Counted from the first letter of the stretch, positions 17,742 to 27,311 are shown. The stretch: 64,000 nt of DNA from Acidisoma sp. L85 (GCF_009765865.1 NZ_LMUQ01000073.1:247176-311175); one strand, 5' to 3'. Notes: generated by a model from the sequence alone, not told the origin. Program-made: numbers and translations.

Positions 17742-18946
17742 TGATGAGTGCTGTCGTTTCTCCCGCCGATGAGGCCGAGATCGCCGCCATCGTGACAGAC
17801 GCCGCCGCGCGACGAGAGCCACTACTCATCCAGGGAAACGGCTCGAAACTCGGAATGCTGCGGCCTGTCCAGGCGGCGCGTACGCTCTCCACCCGCAACC
17901 TCTCGGGCATCACGCTCTACGCTCCGCGCGAGCTGGTGATCTCCGCCCGTGCAGGAACCCCGATCACGGAAATCGAAGCGGCACTCGCCGAACACGGCCA
18001 GCACCTCATTGCGGAACCACCGGAACTCGGCGCACTGCTCGGCAGCGACGCGCCGCAAACCATCGGCGGCATGGTGGCGACAAACCTCAGCGGCCCGCGC
18101 CGCGTTGCCTGGGGCGCCATGCGCGATCACGTCATCGGCATTCGCGCGGTAAACGGTTCAGGCGAGATCATCCGCTCAGGTGGCCGCGTACTCAAGAACG
18201 TGACCGGACTCGATCTCTGCAAGCTCCTGACCGGCAGCCACGGAACACTCGGCGTGCTGACCGAAATCACGCTGAAGGTTCTACCAGCGCCCCAGGACAC
18301 GGGCTCGCTCGCCATCGTTGGCCTAAGCGCGGAGCAAGCTGTGGCCGCGATGTCTGCGGCCCTTGGCTCGCCTTATGGCGTATCCTCCGCCGCCTGGCTG
18401 CCATCTGGCATGACGGATGGTCTCGCGCCACTCTCCGGTGCCTCCGCCGCACTGATCCGGATCGAGGATTTCGCCAGATCCGTCGTCTATCGCATCGGTC
18501 GCCTCCAGCAGGATCTCGCACGCTTCGGTAAGGCGATCATCCTGGACGCGGAAACGAGCCGCCAGACATGGCACGCGGTCCGGGACGCCACAGTGCTGAG
18601 GCACACGGACGAGGAGGCGCTGTGGCGGGTCTCGGTCCGCCCCTCCCGTGGCGCCGCGGCTTTGGCGACGGCGCAAGCAGCGGGCGCGCGCGGCTTCCTC
18701 GACTGGGGCGGCGGCCTGATCTGGCTCGCTGGTCCCGCAACCGAGGCGACGCACAAGGCGATAGCCGCCGCCGCTACCGCCGCTGGTGGCGTCTGGACGC
18801 TTATGCGGGCTCCCGACAGCCTACGCGCGAGCGTGGATGTGGTGCCGAGCGAAGCGCCAGCGCTCGCCGCGATCACCCGCCGCGTGAAATCCGCCATGGA
18901 CCCGCAGGGCATCCTCAATCCCGGACGTCTCTATGCGTGGCTCTAG
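17738..18946 (+). CDS. glcE: Glycolate oxidase FAD-binding subunit GlcE
   Basis: 402-residue second FAD-binding subunit of glycolate oxidase. It begins MMMSAVVSPADEAEIAAIV, has LLIQGNGSKLGML as the FAD-loop counterpart, then TIGGMVATNLSGPRRVAWGA and GGRVLKNVTGLDLCKLLTGS typical of GlcE. It ends MDPQGILNPGRLY. It shares ATGA with glcD, and glcF starts 80 bp later, so the three subunits are probably made together as one membrane-associated complex. Confidence 0.94.
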   Translation: MMMSAVVSPADEAEIAAIVTDAAARREPLLIQGNGSKLGMLRPVQAARTLSTRNLSGITLYAPRELVISARAGTPITEIEAALAEHGQHLIAEPPELGALLGSDAPQTIGGMVATNLSGPRRVAWGAMRDHVIGIRAVNGSGEIIRSGGRVLKNVTGLDLCKLLTGSHGTLGVLTEITLKVLPAPQDTGSLAIVGLSAEQAVAAMSAALGSPYGVSSAAWLPSGMTDGLAPLSGASAALIRIEDFARSVVYRIGRLQQDLARFGKAIILDAETSRQTWHAVRDATVLRHTDEEALWRVSVRPSRGAAALATAQAAGARGFLDWGGGLIWLAGPATEATHKAIAAAATAAGGVWTLMRAPDSLRASVDVVPSEAPALAAITRRVKSAMDPQGILNPGRLYAWL

Positions 18947-19026
18947 CATGATGCTGCGACACGCCGCTTGCTTCGACGGCGACAGCGCGTGTCGCATGTC
19001 ATCACCCGCCGATCTGGACTAACGAC

Positions 19027-20376
19027 ATGCAAACCAGCTTCACGCCCGAACAATTGCGCGACCCCGATACCGCATCCTCCAACCAGGTACTGAGAACCTG
19101 CGTGCATTGCGGCATGTGCACGGCAACCTGCCCAACCTTCGTGCTGCTCGGCGACGAGTTGGATAGCCCTCGCGGCCGAATTTACCTCATCAAGAACATG
19201 CTGGAATCCGGCCGTCCCGCGACAGAGGAAGTCGTGCGGCATGTCGATCGCTGCCTCTCCTGCCTGTCCTGCATGACGACCTGCCCATCCGGCGTGAACT
19301 ACATGCACCTCGTCGATCACGCCCGGCACTACATCGAGGAAACCTATACCCGCCCTTGGCACGAACGCCTGTTGCGGACCGTGCTTTCCCGCATATTGCC
19401 CAACCCACGCCTGTTCCGCACGGCCCTGGGGGCCGCCCAACTCGGCCGGCCCCTCGGCCAACTAATCCCAGGGCAGAGCATGCTCGCCCAGCGCATGCGC
19501 GCGATGCTTACCCTCGCGCCCGCGCGTCTCCCACCGCCGAGCCCGGCCCAGGCTCCGCAAATCCATCGAGCCCAAGGAGAGCGGCGCGGCCGCGTGGCGC
19601 TGCTCGTCGGCTGCGCCCAAACCGTATTGGCGCCCGCCATCAACGAGGCCAGCATCCGCCTCCTTACGCGCCTCGGCATCGAGGTTGTTATCGCGAAGGG
19701 CGTCGGCTGTTGCGGCGCGCTTACTCACCACATGGGCCGCCACGATCAGGCTATGGCGACAGCCCGCGCCGCGATCGCGGGATGGAGTGCCGAACTCGAA
19801 GGGCAGGGGCTGGACGCTATCCTCATCAACACTTCCGGCTGCGGCACGACAGTCAAAGACTACGGCTTCATGTTTCGCAACGAGGCCGAACCTTGGCGCA
19901 CTCGCGCCGAAACGGTTTCCGCCCTCGCGCTCGATATCAGCGAATACCTCATGCGCATCGGCTATCGTCCGACGCGTGAAACGCCAGATCTCAGCGTTGC
20001 CTACCACTCAGCCTGCAGCCTGCAACACGGCCAGCGCGTGACGAGCGAACCCAAGTCGCTGCTCAAGACCGCCGGCTTTCGCGTCGTGGAACCGCGTGAC
20101 GCTCATCTCTGCTGCGGTTCCGCTGGCACATACAATATCGTGCAGCCCGAAATCGCCGGCCGCCTGCGCACTCGCAAGCTGGAGACGCTGGTCGCGACCA
20201 AGCCCGATCTCGTCGCCGCCGGCAACATAGGCTGCATCACGCAACTCGCTAACGGCGGCCTGCCCGTGGTGCATACAATCGAACTCCTGGATTGGATGGC
20301 GGGAGGTCCGCGCCCCGCCATCCTCGACAGCGTCTCGGCAACCGCGCCTCAGCCGAGTTCGCCGACAATAAGATAG
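19027..20376 (+). CDS. glcF: Glycolate oxidase iron-sulfur subunit GlcF
   Basis: 449-residue subunit passing electrons from GlcDE to the quinone pool. Two 4Fe-4S motifs are visible: CVHCGMCTATCP and CLSCLSCMTTCP. Two CCG domains follow, the first with GVGCCGALTHHMG and the second with DAHLCCGSAGTYN. Length is slightly above the usual ~407 residues, with extra sequence in the linker around residues 160-185. The 3' end overlaps the convergent metalloprotease gene by 28 bp. Confidence 0.95.
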   Translation: MQTSFTPEQLRDPDTASSNQVLRTCVHCGMCTATCPTFVLLGDELDSPRGRIYLIKNMLESGRPATEEVVRHVDRCLSCLSCMTTCPSGVNYMHLVDHARHYIEETYTRPWHERLLRTVLSRILPNPRLFRTALGAAQLGRPLGQLIPGQSMLAQRMRAMLTLAPARLPPPSPAQAPQIHRAQGERRGRVALLVGCAQTVLAPAINEASIRLLTRLGIEVVIAKGVGCCGALTHHMGRHDQAMATARAAIAGWSAELEGQGLDAILINTSGCGTTVKDYGFMFRNEAEPWRTRAETVSALALDISEYLMRIGYRPTRETPDLSVAYHSACSLQHGQRVTSEPKSLLKTAGFRVVEPRDAHLCCGSAGTYNIVQPEIAGRLRTRKLETLVATKPDLVAAGNIGCITQLANGGLPVVHTIELLDWMAGGPRPAILDSVSATAPQPSSPTIR

Positions 20377-21467
20377 GGCACGCCCGCTGCCGTCTGGCCC
20401 TCCGCCATCGCGAAATTGGCAACGGAGCCGACGCCGGCGAAGGTGATATTCTCCGTATTGCCGAAGCCCGAGGACACCGACAGCGTCTGTCCCTGTAGTT
20501 CAGGACTGCCAAAAACCCCAGCCCAAGCCTCGGTCGACACGCCGGCCATAAAGCCCCAGAGCACCATCGAATCCCCGGCGTGAAAGTTCTCGGTCGTTGT
20601 CCAGGCATTGCTCGCGGTCAGGATCGACGAAAAGCTATCGGTTCCTGTGCCGCCAATAAGCAAATTCGATCCGCTGCCGCCATTGAGCGCATTGTTCCCG
20701 GAGGACACCGCGATCTTGTCATTGCCGGAACCTGTCGTCACCGAGGCATTCGCTCCGCTGGCCAGCACCGAAAGGGCGTCGTCGCCGCCGTAGAGAAATT
20801 GCGGGGAGGACGCGGTGGAAGTGTAATCCGTGAAACCACCCGTCAGCGACGTTGCGGTCAGGGTTGGCGGTATGACGACAAGCGCCGCGGCCGGAGCTGT
20901 CGTCGCAAAGACGTTGCCCGGATATAGCGCCTCGACATTTGCATAGTCCGTCGCGTCGAGTACCGTGTTCTGCGGCAGCAGAATGGGATTCATAATCGAA
21001 TACGCATCGCTCGACTCGCCGAGCCCCAATGTATGTCCAATTTCGTGCAACGTGAGTTGCTCGAAGGTCGGATTGAGGTCGTCATCCGTGCCCGCGGCTT
21101 CATAGGTGAGCCCGTTCGAGCCTGTATAGAGCGACGTGTACGCCGGATCTTGCAGATGGACCGTGGTGCCGGAGGTAATGGCACCGCTGTCATCGGTGCT
21201 GAGGCAGGTGAGGCCGAGCGCCCGCGACGCTAGATTTTGCGCGAACCCGATGCTGATATCGCTCGTGCTCCCAGGCGCATCCTCTACAAAATTAATGCCG
21301 CTCGCGGCACTCCAGGTCACGAAAGCCGCGGCGACTAGTGCCTGTTGGGTCGGGTCGGTTATGGCATCGCTGAAACCGCTGCCGCTTACGGCATTGGCAA
21401 AACTCCAGCTCACCGTCGAGGACGGCTGAATGCCACCCTCGTACGAAGTATCAATGAGTGATGTCAA
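20349..21467 (-). CDS. Matrixin/serralysin-like metalloprotease with short RTX region
   Basis: 372-residue putative secreted zinc protease. The catalytic domain occupies roughly residues 15-185, with HEIGHTLGLGESSD at 141-154 (His141, Glu142, His145) and a Met-turn SIMNP. The usual third ligand position (His in HExxHxxGxxH) is Glu151. Residues 246-278 carry degenerate RTX-like repeats (GSGNDKI, NGGSGSNLLIGGTGTD), and the tail is hydrophobic. No N-terminal signal peptide is seen, so type I secretion is likely, but no exporter genes are nearby. The start is TTG at 21467 with no clear ribosome site, so the N-terminus is uncertain. Confidence 0.82.
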   Translation of the reverse strand: MTSLIDTSYEGGIQPSSTVSWSFANAVSGSGFSDAITDPTQQALVAAAFVTWSAASGINFVEDAPGSTSDISIGFAQNLASRALGLTCLSTDDSGAITSGTTVHLQDPAYTSLYTGSNGLTYEAAGTDDDLNPTFEQLTLHEIGHTLGLGESSDAYSIMNPILLPQNTVLDATDYANVEALYPGNVFATTAPAAALVVIPPTLTATSLTGGFTDYTSTASSPQFLYGGDDALSVLASGANASVTTGSGNDKIAVSSGNNALNGGSGSNLLIGGTGTDSFSSILTASNAWTTTENFHAGDSMVLWGFMAGVSTEAWAGVFGSPELQGQTLSVSSGFGNTENITFAGVGSVANFAMAEGQTAAGVPYLIVGELG

Positions 21468-21876
21468 ATTATGTCGCGCAGACTACTTGCGCAGCCGCGC
21501 GCCTTTCTTATTCGGGTTCCGAGAATACTTCCGGGTGACTTCAAGGCATCAGCTAGCGCGAAATCCGCGCCGTCAATCTGCCCTTAAGATTCTCGTAACT
21601 GAATATTAACTAATTGAGGTAATCAACTTTTTGAGAGGATCTCTGCTACCAGGCGATTCCGAACGCCTCTACAGGCGCTTCTTGCGGAAGCGCTGATCTC
21701 AGCTGAAGTTTTCCACAGCCTACAATTTCTCGATAGGTGGGTGAGGGGACAAGTAGCCGGAGCCCGCGGCTGCGAGACGCGCGGTTGCGCTCGGTCGTGG
21801 GCTATCGCTCATCCAAACGATTATTCAGGACTACTGATATAGAGCAACTTAATACTTGCGCCGCCTCAGCAACGGC
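21468..21876. other. AT-rich intergenic region without a recognised gene
   Basis: About 409 bp separating two minus-strand genes. It contains A+T-rich patches around 21590-21630 (TTAACTAATTGAGG) and 21820-21855 that could hold the protease promoter. No coding sequence, RNA gene or clear terminator was recognised. Confidence 0.4.
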
Positions 21877-22131
21877 TCAGTTGGATTTCCGACTCACGCT
21901 TCGCAGCAGGCCGTAGAGACTGATCGCCGCCCAGAACCCCTCGATAATCGCCGAGGGCAAATTCCACGCCGCGACGAGCGATGCGAGGATCAACAGCGCG
22001 CCGAACAAGTTGACAGTGAGATAAAGCCGCCCGGTAGCGTCCACCCACTTTTGCTGCGTCGAGAAGAAGGCGCCGATAATCAGCGCGGCCCCAAAGGCGC
22101 CCGCTCCTGTCAGGATCTCGGGCCACATCAC
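21877..22131 (-). CDS. CBU_0592-like small membrane protein
   Basis: 84 residues with three hydrophobic segments: ILTGAGAFGAALIIGAFF, LTVNLFGALLILASLVAAW, and SAIIEGFWAAISLYGLL. The middle LYLTVNLFGALLIL and the C-terminal EGFWAAISLYGL resemble the CBU_0592 domain, a membrane module of unknown role found alone or fused to transporters. The start is MMWPEIL at 22131. It lies about 100 bp downstream of the amine oxidase stop on the same strand. No function is assigned. Confidence 0.7.
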   Translation of the reverse strand: MMWPEILTGAGAFGAALIIGAFFSTQQKWVDATGRLYLTVNLFGALLILASLVAAWNLPSAIIEGFWAAISLYGLLRSVSRKSN

Positions 22132-22229
22132 AGCCTTACCGCGACGACGAACAGTTGAAGGAATCGCGGTCCCAATTTTCGAGCGCTATCTCTGTGGAGT
22201 GCGGCGCAAACTGCACTCCCATAGACAAC

Positions 22230-24200
22230 CTACCCGCAGCAATCGCCTTTGCCCGCCAGCGTGCTGGCCTTGTTCACGCTCTCAGGCACATCGTTGCTCG
22301 GGTTCATGCTGAAGAATCCAGCCGGCGACAGGGTAAACCCGCAGGAGATGCTGGGCTGCACAGGAAAATCCTCCGGCCGCACGATATGGTGCAATCCGAA
22401 GGTATGCCACAGCACAATATCTGTGTTCTCGATCGGCCGGTCCTGCTTCACCAGTTCCGCCAGACTGTCATGGCCATCCGAATTGCAGACGAACTCGCCG
22501 GCGGGATAGCGCTCCTCTTCCTGGAATGGCGTCACCCAAAGATGATTGCGTGTGAAGCTCGAGCGGATGCCTGAAGGCCCATCCTCCGCCAGGAAGGGCG
22601 TCACGCAATCCGGCGTATGAAGCTTGTAGGCGACGGGCCTGCCGACATGGTTGAGCTTCTCGGGGTTTATGACCTTCCAGGAACGATGCGTTTCCAGATT
22701 TGCCCGCCGTGCCGCGGCAAGTTCCGTCTTCAGCACGGTCTCCTCGCCATAGAAAGCGTTGCCGTGCGGATTTGTCGGACTCACCGGCTCAGCATGGGTA
22801 TTGGTCTCGACCACGCTATTCTTCGGGCCATCAACGGCCATGTCGAGCCGCGCGCAGAAAATATGCTGATGGATCGGGGCCACCAAACCTGGTGCCAGTT
22901 CCGACGCATATTTGCCTGGCTGTCCCGGCTCACAGGCATTCGTATTGACGATGCCGGTCGCTTTCATCTCGAAATCGATGTCACCGGCCTGAGTGAAATT
23001 CCAATACTGCGCGTATTCATAGTTCCCGACTGTGCAGATGCAGGAAATTACCAATTTCCGGCCCCGCCGCAGAATGGTGCGGTCAGCACGGAAATCCCAG
23101 TGCTTCCAAAGAACACCGGCGTCTTCCTCGTGAATGCAGATCGCCTTCTCGATCGTGAAGGGCGAGCCATCCAGCGCATTGAGATGCGCGTCGAGGTAGT
23201 GGATCGTGCCCAGACAATCGCATCCCAGCCGCAGCGAATTGGTAAATTTGCCGAAACCATATTCGCCGATGTCGAAAATGTTTTGCCGGTAATGTCCACG
23301 CTCCGGCGAGCCATAGGGCACCACCAATTCAGCGAGTGCCGCGCGCCGCACGATGGGACGTCCGTCCCAGCGGATGTCATGCAGGATAAGCCCGTCGCGT
23401 GGATTGAAGCCGATCGCCAGCGTCCATTTGTCCCAAGCGATCGCGTGGCCGTCCATCGTGAAGCTCACGCCCTCCGGCTGCACCACATTCAGCGGCTTCA
23501 GCGGCGCGCGAGCGGCGGGCAGGAACTCGGGATCGTAATTCAGCTCCTGCATGGGGATCGGCGGCGCGCCGGGATGGTCATCCACCCGCAACACCTCGCC
23601 CGTCTTGATATCGACGACGGCGTTCAACCCCTCGATCGGATGCGCGTAGAAATTCTCGAAGGCCCGTAGACGCAGCCAGGAGAAGGTGTGGCTGATGAGC
23701 CGACCCTCTTCCTCCTTGTAACCGAAATTGCCGCCGGTCCAGGCATCGACGCAAACGCCGGTCATATCGGTGATGCCGCGCTTGCGGCAGGCCTCGATGA
23801 AACGCGCATCGGCCTTCACCACGCGCTCGACCGACATGAGCTGCTCGACCTGCACCATCGGCCGCGCTTCGGGAAAGTTCTGCTTGGTCAGAATGCGCTT
23901 CTCGGCGAGGGAGACAGTCAGCTTCCAAACGCCCGGCCGGTCACGATGGGAGACGCCAACGCGGGCCACGCGTTCCATCGCTTTGCCGGCGATGTGGTCG
24001 CGGAAAATCTCGGGTGTCGGCTCGCGAAGCTCGATCGTCTCGAAGAGCGCGCCTTCGCCAAGTTCGGCATCGGCCTTGACCACGGCCACCACGGCGACGA
24101 TTTCCGCGGCTGTCAAAGGCGCCAGGGCCTGCAGGTAGGCAGGCGGCGGCGGCGCCGCGAAGCCAGCCTCGGGATATGCCGTCTGATCGATATCGTTCAT
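22230..24200 (-). CDS. Copper-containing primary-amine oxidase
   Basis: 656-residue copper/topaquinone enzyme oxidising primary amines to aldehydes with release of ammonia and H2O2. The TPQ precursor Tyr is in GNYEYAQYW (consensus N-Y-D/E). The catalytic-base region is GTIHYLDAHLNALDG, and copper-ligand histidines appear in PIHQHIFCARLDM and later in NHLWVTPFQEEERYPAGEF. LWHTFGLHHIVRPEDFPVQP is the characteristic C-terminal block. The start MNDIDQTAYPEAG has AAGGA 8 bp upstream. No signal peptide is present, so it should be cytoplasmic, unlike E. coli TynA. It lies 130 bp downstream of the sugar ABC permeases with its own promoter-like sequence. Confidence 0.94.
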   Translation of the reverse strand: MNDIDQTAYPEAGFAAPPPPAYLQALAPLTAAEIVAVVAVVKADAELGEGALFETIELREPTPEIFRDHIAGKAMERVARVGVSHRDRPGVWKLTVSLAEKRILTKQNFPEARPMVQVEQLMSVERVVKADARFIEACRKRGITDMTGVCVDAWTGGNFGYKEEEGRLISHTFSWLRLRAFENFYAHPIEGLNAVVDIKTGEVLRVDDHPGAPPIPMQELNYDPEFLPAARAPLKPLNVVQPEGVSFTMDGHAIAWDKWTLAIGFNPRDGLILHDIRWDGRPIVRRAALAELVVPYGSPERGHYRQNIFDIGEYGFGKFTNSLRLGCDCLGTIHYLDAHLNALDGSPFTIEKAICIHEEDAGVLWKHWDFRADRTILRRGRKLVISCICTVGNYEYAQYWNFTQAGDIDFEMKATGIVNTNACEPGQPGKYASELAPGLVAPIHQHIFCARLDMAVDGPKNSVVETNTHAEPVSPTNPHGNAFYGEETVLKTELAAARRANLETHRSWKVINPEKLNHVGRPVAYKLHTPDCVTPFLAEDGPSGIRSSFTRNHLWVTPFQEEERYPAGEFVCNSDGHDSLAELVKQDRPIENTDIVLWHTFGLHHIVRPEDFPVQPSISCGFTLSPAGFFSMNPSNDVPESVNKASTLAGKGDCCG

Positions 24201-24238
24201 AGGAATGTCCTTGCCCGCATCACCCTGCTCGTACCGCA

Positions 24239-24265
24239 ACTTTAGCAGGTCTGTGAGTATGTCAA
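24239..24265 (-). promoter_or_regulatory. Sigma70-like promoter for amine oxidase gene
   Basis: Minus strand: perfect -35 TTGACA (24260-24265) and -10 TAAAGT (24239-24244) with a short 15-bp spacer, about 40 bp upstream of the amine oxidase ATG. The -35 is exact and the -10 matches four of six positions. This suggests the oxidase can be transcribed separately from the upstream transporter operon. Confidence 0.45.
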
Positions 24266-24332
24266 CAAACGTTAAATACAGCGCCAGGACTTCATCGAGC
24301 GCGACATCCCGCCCGCTCGCCGCTCCGCCGCC

Positions 24333-25178
24333 CTAGCCCTTCACGCCGCCGGTCGTCAGCCCAGCCACCAAGGCCCGTTGCAGGAAAATACCGATGATCA
24401 CTGGCGGCAAAGCGGCGAGGATCCCGGCCGTCGCCAGCAACCCGTAGTCGGAAACACGGCCATTCGCGAGATCGGCGATCACAACCGTCAGCGTCTGTGC
24501 GCTCTGGTCGCTGGTGAAGATCATCGCATAGAGGAACTCATCCCACACGATCAGCACACCAAACAGAATCGTCGTACTGATGATGGGCCGCGCCAGTGGC
24601 AGCGTGATCATGATCCAGATCCGCCACAAATTCGCGCCGTCGATTGCCGCGGCCTGTTCGAGCTCGGCCGGAATGGAATCGATGCCGCCCTTGAGGAGCC
24701 ATGTCGTGAAGGGCAGCACGATGGTGCTGTCAGCGATCATCAGCCCCCAAGGCGAATTCAGCATCGAGAAGCCCGACAAGATGCGATAGAGCGGCACGAC
24801 GAAAAGCAGCGGCGGCAGCATGTAAGTCGCGACAACAAGCAACAACAGCCGGTCCAGCTTGCCCTCGCGCCGTGAGATCAACCACGCCGCGGGCATCGCC
24901 AGCAGGAAAGACACCACGACCGCGCCAGCCGCGACCTCCAGCGTGTTGCGCAGCGCGAATAGAAAGATCTGCCCGTCGCTATTGGTCGCGAGACTCAGTA
25001 AGCGATGATACCGCGAAAAATCCAAGCGTTGCGGAATCCAATGCAGCGGCAAGCTGGTAAGATCACGCGTGCTGCTCACGCTCATAATAACGAGCCACAA
25101 CAGTGGCGTGACGACAACGATACCGACCAGGATCATCGCGAGATAGCCGAGAGCCCGGCCGAGCGGGGTCATCCTCAT
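24333..25178 (-). CDS. CUT1-type carbohydrate ABC transporter permease (MalG-like)
   Basis: 281-residue inner-membrane permease with six predicted TM segments. The BPD_transp_1 EAA loop reads EQAAAIDGANLWRIWIMITLPLARP, and the C-terminus ends in the MalG-type tail LVAGLTTGGVKG. It is last of three transporter genes (binding protein, MalF-like, MalG-like), starting 3 bp after the previous stop. The substrate is probably a sugar or amino sugar given the ROK/SIS neighbours. No cognate ATPase gene is in the cluster. Confidence 0.92.
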   Translation of the reverse strand: MRMTPLGRALGYLAMILVGIVVVTPLLWLVIMSVSSTRDLTSLPLHWIPQRLDFSRYHRLLSLATNSDGQIFLFALRNTLEVAAGAVVVSFLLAMPAAWLISRREGKLDRLLLLVVATYMLPPLLFVVPLYRILSGFSMLNSPWGLMIADSTIVLPFTTWLLKGGIDSIPAELEQAAAIDGANLWRIWIMITLPLARPIISTTILFGVLIVWDEFLYAMIFTSDQSAQTLTVVIADLANGRVSDYGLLATAGILAALPPVIIGIFLQRALVAGLTTGGVKG

Positions 25179-25181
25179 ACG

Positions 25182-26051
25182 TCAGGCCGTCGCCGGTTGC
25201 GCGCGCGAGACGCGCATATAGCCGCCGATCAACACCACGCTGATCGCGACGGAAAGCAAGGCGATGGCGGCGCCATAGCCCGCATTGCCGAACGAAAACG
25301 CTTGTTCATAGACCATGATGCTCAGCGACTTGGTGGCATTGGCCGGCCCGCCGCGCGTCATGATCCAGATAATGTCGAAGACCTTGATCGTGTCGATAAT
25401 CCGCAGCACCGCGGCGATCGTCAGCGGAGTGATGATCGCCGGCAGGATCACCGCGCGGAACCGCCCCCAGGCGTTCGCGCCGTCGATCAATGCGGCTTCC
25501 TTCAACTCTCGCGGCACGTTCTGCAGCCCGGCCAGCGTGATGAGTGCGACGAATGGAAAGGTCTTCCAAATATCCGCCGCGGCAATCGCCGTAAGCGCGA
25601 CCCCTGGTTCGCCAAGCCAGCTGCGATAAGCGCCGATGATCCCGGTCTGCGTCAGAAGCGCGTTCAGCGCGCCGAAGTCGGGATTGTAGATCACCCGCCA
25701 GGCCATTGCGTTAATGACGGTCGGGAGCGCCCAGGGAATCAACAACAGCCCGCGGAGAATGTTCCGTCCGCGCAGCGGCAGGTCGAGCAACAGCCCGATC
25801 AGCAGCCCCAGGATCATCTCGATAATAACTGTCGAGAGGCTGAAGGTGAGGGTGACTTGCAGGGCATGTCGAAAACCATGCGACCGCAGCGCGTGAGCGT
25901 AATTGGCAAGGCCCACGAAGTTGCCGGTCGCGTCACCCAGCTGCGCGTCGGTGAAGCTTAGCCAGACGGTCTGGACCAGCGGCCATCCGATGACGGCGAG
26001 CAGGCCCAGACCCAGGGGCAACAGCAGAAGAAGGGTGCGTCGCCCCAGCAT
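25182..26051 (-). CDS. CUT1-type carbohydrate ABC transporter permease (MalF-like)
   Basis: 289 residues with six hydrophobic segments. The EAA loop is ELKEAALIDGANAWGRFRAVILPAI, and the N-terminal TM begins LLLLLPLGLGLLAVIGWPLVQTVW. It lies 9 bp downstream of the binding-protein stop and 3 bp upstream of the second permease, so the three genes form one operon. The family pairs with a MalG-like permease and an MsmK/UgpC-type ATPase. Confidence 0.92.
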   Translation of the reverse strand: MLGRRTLLLLLPLGLGLLAVIGWPLVQTVWLSFTDAQLGDATGNFVGLANYAHALRSHGFRHALQVTLTFSLSTVIIEMILGLLIGLLLDLPLRGRNILRGLLLIPWALPTVINAMAWRVIYNPDFGALNALLTQTGIIGAYRSWLGEPGVALTAIAAADIWKTFPFVALITLAGLQNVPRELKEAALIDGANAWGRFRAVILPAIITPLTIAAVLRIIDTIKVFDIIWIMTRGGPANATKSLSIMVYEQAFSFGNAGYGAAIALLSVAISVVLIGGYMRVSRAQPATA

Positions 26052-26060
26052 CGCCTGCGA

Positions 26061-27311
26061 TCAGTCGCCGTTGATGCTGTCGGCGGCTGCCTGAAGCGCT
26101 GCCTTCGGCGTAACCTTGCCGAGCAGAGCCTGCTGGATGTTCTGCTGCAACGCGGCCGAGAACTGCTGGTAGTTCGGCACGAAGGGGCGGGGGAAGAGCT
26201 GGCCTTCGGCTTGCTCCATGGCGCGCGCCATCGGACCCTCGTCGCCATCCATCAGCTTCGGATCCTGGAACGACGCCTTCCAAGACGGGATGGCGTCGGC
26301 GGTATAGGCGTCCTCGACCGGCTGCGAGGTCAGGTAGGTGATATAGTCCCAGGCGGCATCGGCATTGGTGCTGCTGGTGGGAATGCCGAGACCCATGGCG
26401 CCGTTGACCGACGAGATCTTGCTGCGGCCCGGCACGCCCGGACTCACCTCAACGCCGACCTGCCCGGTGACCTTGGATTCCTTGGCATTGTACTGCGCGA
26501 GCGACCACATATAGGACCAGTTCAGCGCAAAAGCCGCCTGGCCCGCCGAGAAGACGCGGCGCACATCTTCTTCCAAGTATTCGGTGGAATGCGGATTGGT
26601 GGTGCCGTCCTTCATCGTGGCTACCATGAAGTTCAGCGCGTCCAGGCCGCCGCCGGTCTGGAAGGCGGGGGCGCCATCGGCCGTGAGGAAGCTGCCATTA
26701 TAGGCGGACATCAGCACGGTATAGTCGCAGATCATCGCCTCGGCCTGGCTCCAGCTCCAGACCAGCGGATACTGCAGAATGCCCTTGTCCTTGATGATCT
26801 TGGCGTCCTTGATCACGTCTGGCCAAGTCGTCGGCACTTCGGTGATCCCGGCCTTGGCCATGATCGCCTTGTTGTAGAAAAGAAACTTGCTGTCGACGAG
26901 CCAGGGAAGACCGTAGCGCTTGTCCTGATAAGTAACGGTGGTCCAGGAGCCAGGCTCGAGCCCATCATTGATCGCGGGCGACACGCGGCTCGTGACATCC
27001 ATCAGGATGTGCTTCTTCGCGAATTCCGCCGGCCAGATCACGTCGAACAGCACGACGTCATAGCCGTGCGAGGAGCCCTTCGAGAGCACGATTTTGTCGT
27101 GCAACGACTCATAGGGAACGAATTCGAGATCGACCGTGACGTCAGGATGCAGCTTGGTATAGGCGTCGGTCATCTTCCGCACGTCGGCTTCGCTGTAACC
27201 GGCCTGAGCCATGAAGAGACCATGGAGAACCGTATTGGCGCGGGCGTGCTGCGCTCCGGCGACGGCCAGTCCAACGAGACACGTGCAGGCGAGCCAGGCT
27301 GTCCTCGACAT
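26061..27311 (-). CDS. ABC transporter sugar-binding protein
   Basis: 416-residue periplasmic solute-binding protein (family 1). A Sec signal peptide is visible (MSRTAWLACTCLVGLAVAGA, likely cut after ARA). The mature part starts NTVLHGLFMAQAGYSEADV. Typical features are PYESLHDKIVL, YGLPWLVDSKFLFYNKAIM, and the C-terminal hinge region NWSYMWSLAQY. The start has GAGAGGA upstream at good spacing. It leads the transporter operon. A motif shared with the ROK/SIS promoter region lies 40-53 bp upstream (27351-27364). The sugar is not readable from sequence. Confidence 0.93.
   Translation of the reverse strand: MSRTAWLACTCLVGLAVAGAQHARANTVLHGLFMAQAGYSEADVRKMTDAYTKLHPDVTVDLEFVPYESLHDKIVLSKGSSHGYDVVLFDVIWPAEFAKKHILMDVTSRVSPAINDGLEPGSWTTVTYQDKRYGLPWLVDSKFLFYNKAIMAKAGITEVPTTWPDVIKDAKIIKDKGILQYPLVWSWSQAEAMICDYTVLMSAYNGSFLTADGAPAFQTGGGLDALNFMVATMKDGTTNPHSTEYLEEDVRRVFSAGQAAFALNWSYMWSLAQYNAKESKVTGQVGVEVSPGVPGRSKISSVNGAMGLGIPTSSTNADAAWDYITYLTSQPVEDAYTADAIPSWKASFQDPKLMDGDEGPMARAMEQAEGQLFPRPFVPNYQQFSAALQQNIQQALLGKVTPKAALQAAADSINGD

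Noticed and set aside
16425..17822. 465-codon minus-strand frame opposite glcD
   Set aside because: Antisense shadow of a well-supported FAD oxidase; no domain motif and unusual composition.
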